A DNA stretch of 64,000 nucleotides from Hydractinia symbiolongicarpus (taxonomy: Eukaryota; Cnidaria; Hydrozoa; Anthoathecata; Hydractiniidae), in contig NC_079882.1 in the NCBI RefSeq assembly GCF_029227915.1, forward strand, positions 25,859,001 through 25,923,000, in the 5' to 3' direction. Position numbers and translations under genes: made by a program. The notes under the pieces were generated by a model that saw only the letters and a program-made list of their open reading frames with translations, ran no database searches and was not told the DNA's origin. Positions 61,080-64,000 of the stretch are shown one piece after another (the first letter of the stretch is position 1; each line of letters opens with the position of its first letter).

Positions 61080-62430
61080 TTTTTGGTCATTCCCTTATTA
61101 ATGTATTATGAACCAAAAGGCTACAGAAATTTAGAGATTTTTTTAGCTTACATTGTTAGTTCATACTGGTATAGAAAAAGGAGAATTTTTATCTTTGTTT
61201 TACCTTGTTTAATTTGAAAATATCTTGCCATAGTTGCCATAGAGTGACTAGGATGGTAAAATTTAGTCTGTAAAAAGTCACTAAATTTTGCGCAAGTGAC
61301 TAATATTTATCACGACTGAAAAGTTTTTGCCAGACCTTTTCTTACCTGTAACATCTCGTTTTGCAAACCTCATTAAAATTACTGCATTATATTTTCTACA
61401 ACAACTTGTTTTTTTTTTAATTCTTTTTCTTATTCTTCTTCTAGAGAGAAATCATTTTTTGTAACCAAGGAAAATGTTTATTGTGTTGACGGTAGAGTTT
61501 ACTTCTAGTTGAATTTGTTTTGAGATGCATGAAAGATTTATATTGCGGAAGATGATGCGATGATAACATTTCTACGGTAACGAGAGGAGAAAAATTAGTT
61601 GAGAAAAATTAGAAGTGTACCATAACGTAATTAAAAGCCGCATACCACATAATTCTTATTAAAAGAAATCCCAGTAAAGCTCTCCCATAGTTACAATATG
61701 ACATCAACAAGACTGAAGAATAATGCACAGGAAAATGCATTCAAATTACTTGTATTTCCCGGTTATTAACAAAAACCCTACTTGTTTAGCCACAGTTTCG
61801 GTCTAATTGGTACTTTACACATAATACGTAAATTATAAAGTCACTTTTTGCAAAAAAATTAGTTACGGTTCACTTTATGAATTATTTTTCCGCAGTGCAG
61901 TAAGTGTTTACTTCCCATGCGACGTAATGATTGTGCATTGGCAATAATGGACATGCCCGCGCATTCTGGTAGTTAAAAAGATAAGCAACAGGCAACACTA
62001 TTTTACCGGAATAAAAAAAAAATAAGTTTAAGACGAAATCTTTCGCTGGGAGTTGTTGAATTTTTTTTGAAAAAGAGAAATTTATAGTTGATTACTACTA
62101 AGACCTCTTTGGCTCTTAAAACACATAACTTTTATTAATAGTTATTCTACCCGATACGATCCTGATTTTTTACCTACCACTAAAATACACATGGCCTATC
62201 GAAAATTGCGTTACATAGCTAGTTTAAAAGCATTTTCAAAACATTTGGTCACAATTGAAAGTTATGGTTTTGTGTTTATCATTACTAATATAAACATTAG
62301 TATCAGATTTAATTCATTGTGGTTACGTTATACGTATTACCTTACATCGATTTTTCCACTTGCGTCAGTTCTATCATTAGCTATTAAACGAAACTTTCTA
62401 TTACTAATAAGAAGATAACCAAAAATGATG
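61080..62430 (-). repeat. Inverted copy of the 34.6-35.7 kb block
   Basis: The reverse complement follows 34640-35720 in order, and 62300-62410 matches 33085-33170 inverted. It lacks both the Harbinger-like MITE and the Helitron-like insertion, so it gives empty sites for each. Open frames here (62191-62418, 60889-61101) are not supported as genes. Confidence 0.75.
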
Positions 62431-62439
62431 GATTACCTG

Positions 62440-63490
62440 CTTATTACTCAGAAACATGCTTTTAACGCTGAACCAAGTATTTTGTAACTTCATATGAAGT
62501 AAATTCTTTAATTTATTGGTAGGTCTACAATCTTAGACAAAAATATTGAGATTAACGCATTTTTCACATATGAACAAAAGTGTCAAACAGTAAATGCACT
62601 GCTGCAAAGTCGCTACTTTTGCGCAAACGTAGGCCAGGCATACAGCGTTAGAAGGTTGCACACCGAAGTAATTCACGCCAGGGTCCAGGAAGGCCATTAA
62701 ATTAGTAAACAAAAGGACCATGCTGACATCAGCGTCAATTAGTACATTTTAAGAGTTTGGACTTAACCAGATAGCCTAAGATTGTCCTAAGTCCACTTAG
62801 AACATTGAAAAGTGAACTTTGACCAATTCAAAATGTTTTAGTCTAATATGGAAGTAGTCTACGCAATTACTTTTAGTGGCGAACTTTGAAATTAGCTGTC
62901 TTGTCTCAACATTGTTTGACAAAGATTGTAGTATGTGTCAGTTACAGTGATGTTGAAATGACCTTAGTACCTGATTTTTATGATTTATGCTTTTTTGTTG
63001 ATGAGAAGCAAAACTAAGATAGCCGTACTGTGGGTTTTCTAATGGTTATGAGACAGTTTCACAGAAAACATACGCATCTTTGGTTTAAAACGTTGACTTG
63101 ACCTTTTCTTAAATTCTTCGACCTTCGTGTCGTCTGATAGGGACTATTTCGTATGGCCGATGGGTTAAAAGGTGCAATGAGCAAACTTTCGAAGGCTGTG
63201 TACTTAGTTACGGATTTGTAAGATTTGACCTACACCTTGTGATTAAATTTATAATATTTATGACTAAAAACTGTTATTCTCTTCACAATTTTGATCAGGA
63301 TTTCAGTCGAAAGTTATTACACAAAAATCATAATAAAGCCTAGCTCCCAACCCGTACTCCTGATCATACCTCTCTGATATATATTAGAATCCAGGATCTT
63401 AACCACTGCTGTATCGTTTGTGTTCAAGTGTAAATGTTCTTGCATTTAGTGGGAAAAGTGAACATAAAATCGAAATCTTTTATTGTGCAA
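62440..63490. other. Stretch without a supportable gene
   Basis: Nothing recognisable. A TGGCCGATGGGTTAAAAGG at 63151 resembles a tRNA-type A box, but no B box follows at the right distance. Confidence 0.4.
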
Positions 63491-63495
63491 ACAAA

Positions 63496-63545
63496 TCTAT
63501 ATTATAATACCCATATACGCCTGTCTGTCTGCAAAGTGGCTACCA
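63496..63545 (+). mobile_element. Helitron-like fragment, subfamily B 5' end
   Basis: TCTATATTATAATACCCATA and a GTCTGTCTG run match the first 40-50 bases of the complete copy at 47959; the rest is missing. Flanking base is A. Confidence 0.5.
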
Positions 63546-63549
63546 ATTT

Positions 63550-64000
63550 TTCTTTATTCTTTTCGTGATTTTTAAAAACCAGGGGGTTGTTTAATCGAAA
63601 ATCTCATTATTGATTAAAATAAAATCGAGAAATTAATTTATTACCATAAATAATTTAATTATTTTAATTTAGCAATCTTAAATAAATAAATGAATTCAGT
63701 GCTTGAAACGAACGCCTTATTTAAATACGCCCATTTTTAATAATAATTACCCCTGTGATCTCAATTGCCAATTCCGCTCGGGAGCCCCAGAAAACAAATA
63801 GGACAGCTTTATTATTTTGTTTTGACCGCTCGCACGTAGTATACCAATCAAAAACGCCTAATTCTTTGAAACACCAATTCAAGATTTTCGCGGCCTGGCG
63901 ATGCTAACGTAGAAACATGATGACGTAGACCATTTTAATTTTGAAAGTGGTCGTGGCCAGTGCTGAGTTTAAAGGTCTGTTTGACCTTTTCTGTCTTCTA
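63550..64000. other. End of window, no gene identified
   Basis: AT-rich sequence followed by a slightly GC-richer part (63760-64000). No open frame or repeat that I can support. Confidence 0.35.

Noticed and set aside
62191-62418. 75-codon plus-strand frame
   Set aside because: It lies in the inverted copy of a repeated non-coding block; the counterpart near 33.1 kb does not keep the frame.
63140-63240. tRNA-like A box (TGGCCGATGGGTTAAAAGG)
   Set aside because: No B box or cloverleaf at the required spacing.
1-64000. CRISPR arrays, bacterial operons, ribosome binding sites
   Set aside because: Spliced genes and transposon types show a eukaryotic nuclear sequence; the tandem repeats found are minisatellites or element arrays without regular unique spacers.

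Overview
This is a eukaryotic, AT-rich (roughly two-thirds A+T by eye), intron-rich window packed with decayed mobile elements. Gene content (a DNase I-type nuclease, aspartylglucosaminidase, an SGNH/PC-esterase-like type II membrane protein, a secreted thrombospondin type 1 repeat protein, THAP/P-type and SWIM-type transposon proteins), short GT-AG introns and repeat style fit an early-branching metazoan, most likely a cnidarian and perhaps a hydrozoan. That assignment is inference.

Layout. 1-5.7 kb: 3' part of an aspartylglucosaminidase (AGA) gene on +; its 3.7 kb last intron contains a complete four-exon gene on the opposite strand. 7.8-17.5 kb: an inverted pair of homologous single-exon ORFs of unknown family flanks a tandem Helitron-like array, a decayed SWIM/THAP pair and a complete 8-exon secreted DNase I-like gene with a long basic C-terminal extension. 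20.7-26.8 kb: transposon block, including an entire 4.4 kb P-superfamily-like element (about 31-bp TIRs, 7-bp target duplication, THAP transposase and convergent C2H2 accessory ORF, both broken) next to LINE-type reverse transcriptase debris.

28-62 kb: dominated by a small family of secreted eight-cysteine proteins with a nine-exon structure and no family I recognise. Copy 1 (28.1-32.1 kb, +) is a rearranged pseudogene. Copy 2 (45.5-47.5 kb, +) and copy 3 (54.6-57.9 kb, -) are intact and face each other tail to tail around a diverged inverted repeat centred near 49.55 kb. Their upstream regions share a conserved block with a TGACGTAATT motif. The flanks also repeat: 34.6-35.7 kb matches 61.1-62.4 kb inverted, and the 48.4-49.4 kb spacer matches 59.1-59.9 kb inverted and part of 44.6 kb. 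An ancestral tandem array plus an inverted duplication explains this. Between copies 1 and 2 sits a complete seven-exon gene for a secreted protein with a cysteine-rich N-terminal domain and three TSP1 repeats (37.1-40.6 kb).

Mobile elements seen through their ends: a Helitron-like family (TC...CTAG, terminal hairpin, two subfamilies) at eight sites; a Harbinger-like MITE with a TTA duplication and a paralogous empty site; a candidate solo LTR; a foldback element; two tRNA-derived SINE-like sequences; minisatellites. Exon models were built by eye from splice sites, reading-frame phase and protein similarity; no transcript data were available.
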